Below are positions 63,295-64,000 of a stretch of 64,000 bases of DNA, in pieces. Position 1 is the first letter of the stretch. The number at the start of each line of letters is the position of its first letter. Under the pieces are notes generated by a model that had not been told where the DNA came from, made no database searches, and worked only from the letters and a program-made list of their open reading frames with translations. Origin of the DNA: Elioraea tepidiphila DSM 17972 (lineage in GTDB: Bacteria; Pseudomonadota; Alphaproteobacteria; Acetobacterales; Acetobacteraceae); the NCBI RefSeq assembly GCF_000378465.1, contig NZ_KB899920.1, forward strand, positions 80,977 through 144,976, given 5' to 3'. The position numbers and the translations under genes were made by a program.

Positions 63295-64000
<706 letters not shown>

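Overview
The window is about 70% GC and gene dense, with operon-style packing and many 4-bp start/stop overlaps. Gene content (uvrC-pgsA-moaD-moaE cluster, glcD-glcE-glcF, a hemP-led hmu heme locus, several solute-binding-protein transporters) fits an alphaproteobacterium, most likely of the Acetobacteraceae/Rhodospirillales type. That placement is inference from gene content, not from a marker-gene tree.

Layout. 1-3.2 kb: 5' part of an amidase, divergent from a GT39-type membrane glycosyltransferase and a TPR protein. 3.3-8.6 kb (minus): FolM-like SDR, folB, uvrC, pgsA, a lipoprotein, moaD and moaE. 8.7-14.2 kb: an SDR and an alpha/beta hydrolase, a 210-residue protein that resembles the CNF1/BLF1 glutamine-deamidase fold (the most interesting single gene here), a trypsin-like protease with a peptidoglycan-binding domain, and a GMC oxidoreductase. 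14.2-21.1 kb (minus): fusA, a peptide-type ABC transporter lacking ATPases, and ychF. 21.2-25.6 kb (minus): pth, rplY, a histidine phosphatase, a second MoaD-like protein, an EamA transporter and ada. 25.7-29.6 kb: a LysR regulator and a 957-residue beta-solenoid membrane protein behind a clear sigma-70 promoter. 29.7-38.4 kb (minus): periplasmic TPR protein, glycolate oxidase glcF/glcE/glcD with a small membrane protein inserted, rpmJ, a methyltransferase, a cupin, an acyl-CoA dehydrogenase-like enzyme and a TerB-like protein. 38.5-46.9 kb: a FAD oxidoreductase and GntR regulator divergent from a C45 acyltransferase and a complete dipeptide/oligopeptide ABC transporter. 47-54.1 kb: heme uptake (hemP, TonB-dependent receptor, tonB, hmuS with a frameshift, hmuT, hmuU, hmuV) behind a Fur-box-like palindrome. 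54.1-56 kb: decayed DNA with a CaiB/BaiF pseudogene and an internally deleted IS256-family element. 56.1-64 kb: an EAL phosphodiesterase, a damaged PEP-CTERM protein, a TRAP transporter, and a two-partner secretion pair (TpsB complete, TpsA running off the window).

How parts work together. The hmu locus is a full heme route: outer-membrane receptor powered by TonB, periplasmic HmuT, inner-membrane HmuUV, and cytoplasmic HmuS, but hmuS reads as broken by one missing base. GlcDEF oxidises glycolate to glyoxylate. The C45 enzyme, peptide importer, FAD amine oxidase-like enzyme and GntR regulator look like one catabolic island for an amide- or peptide-like compound. No CRISPR array, tRNA or rRNA was found.
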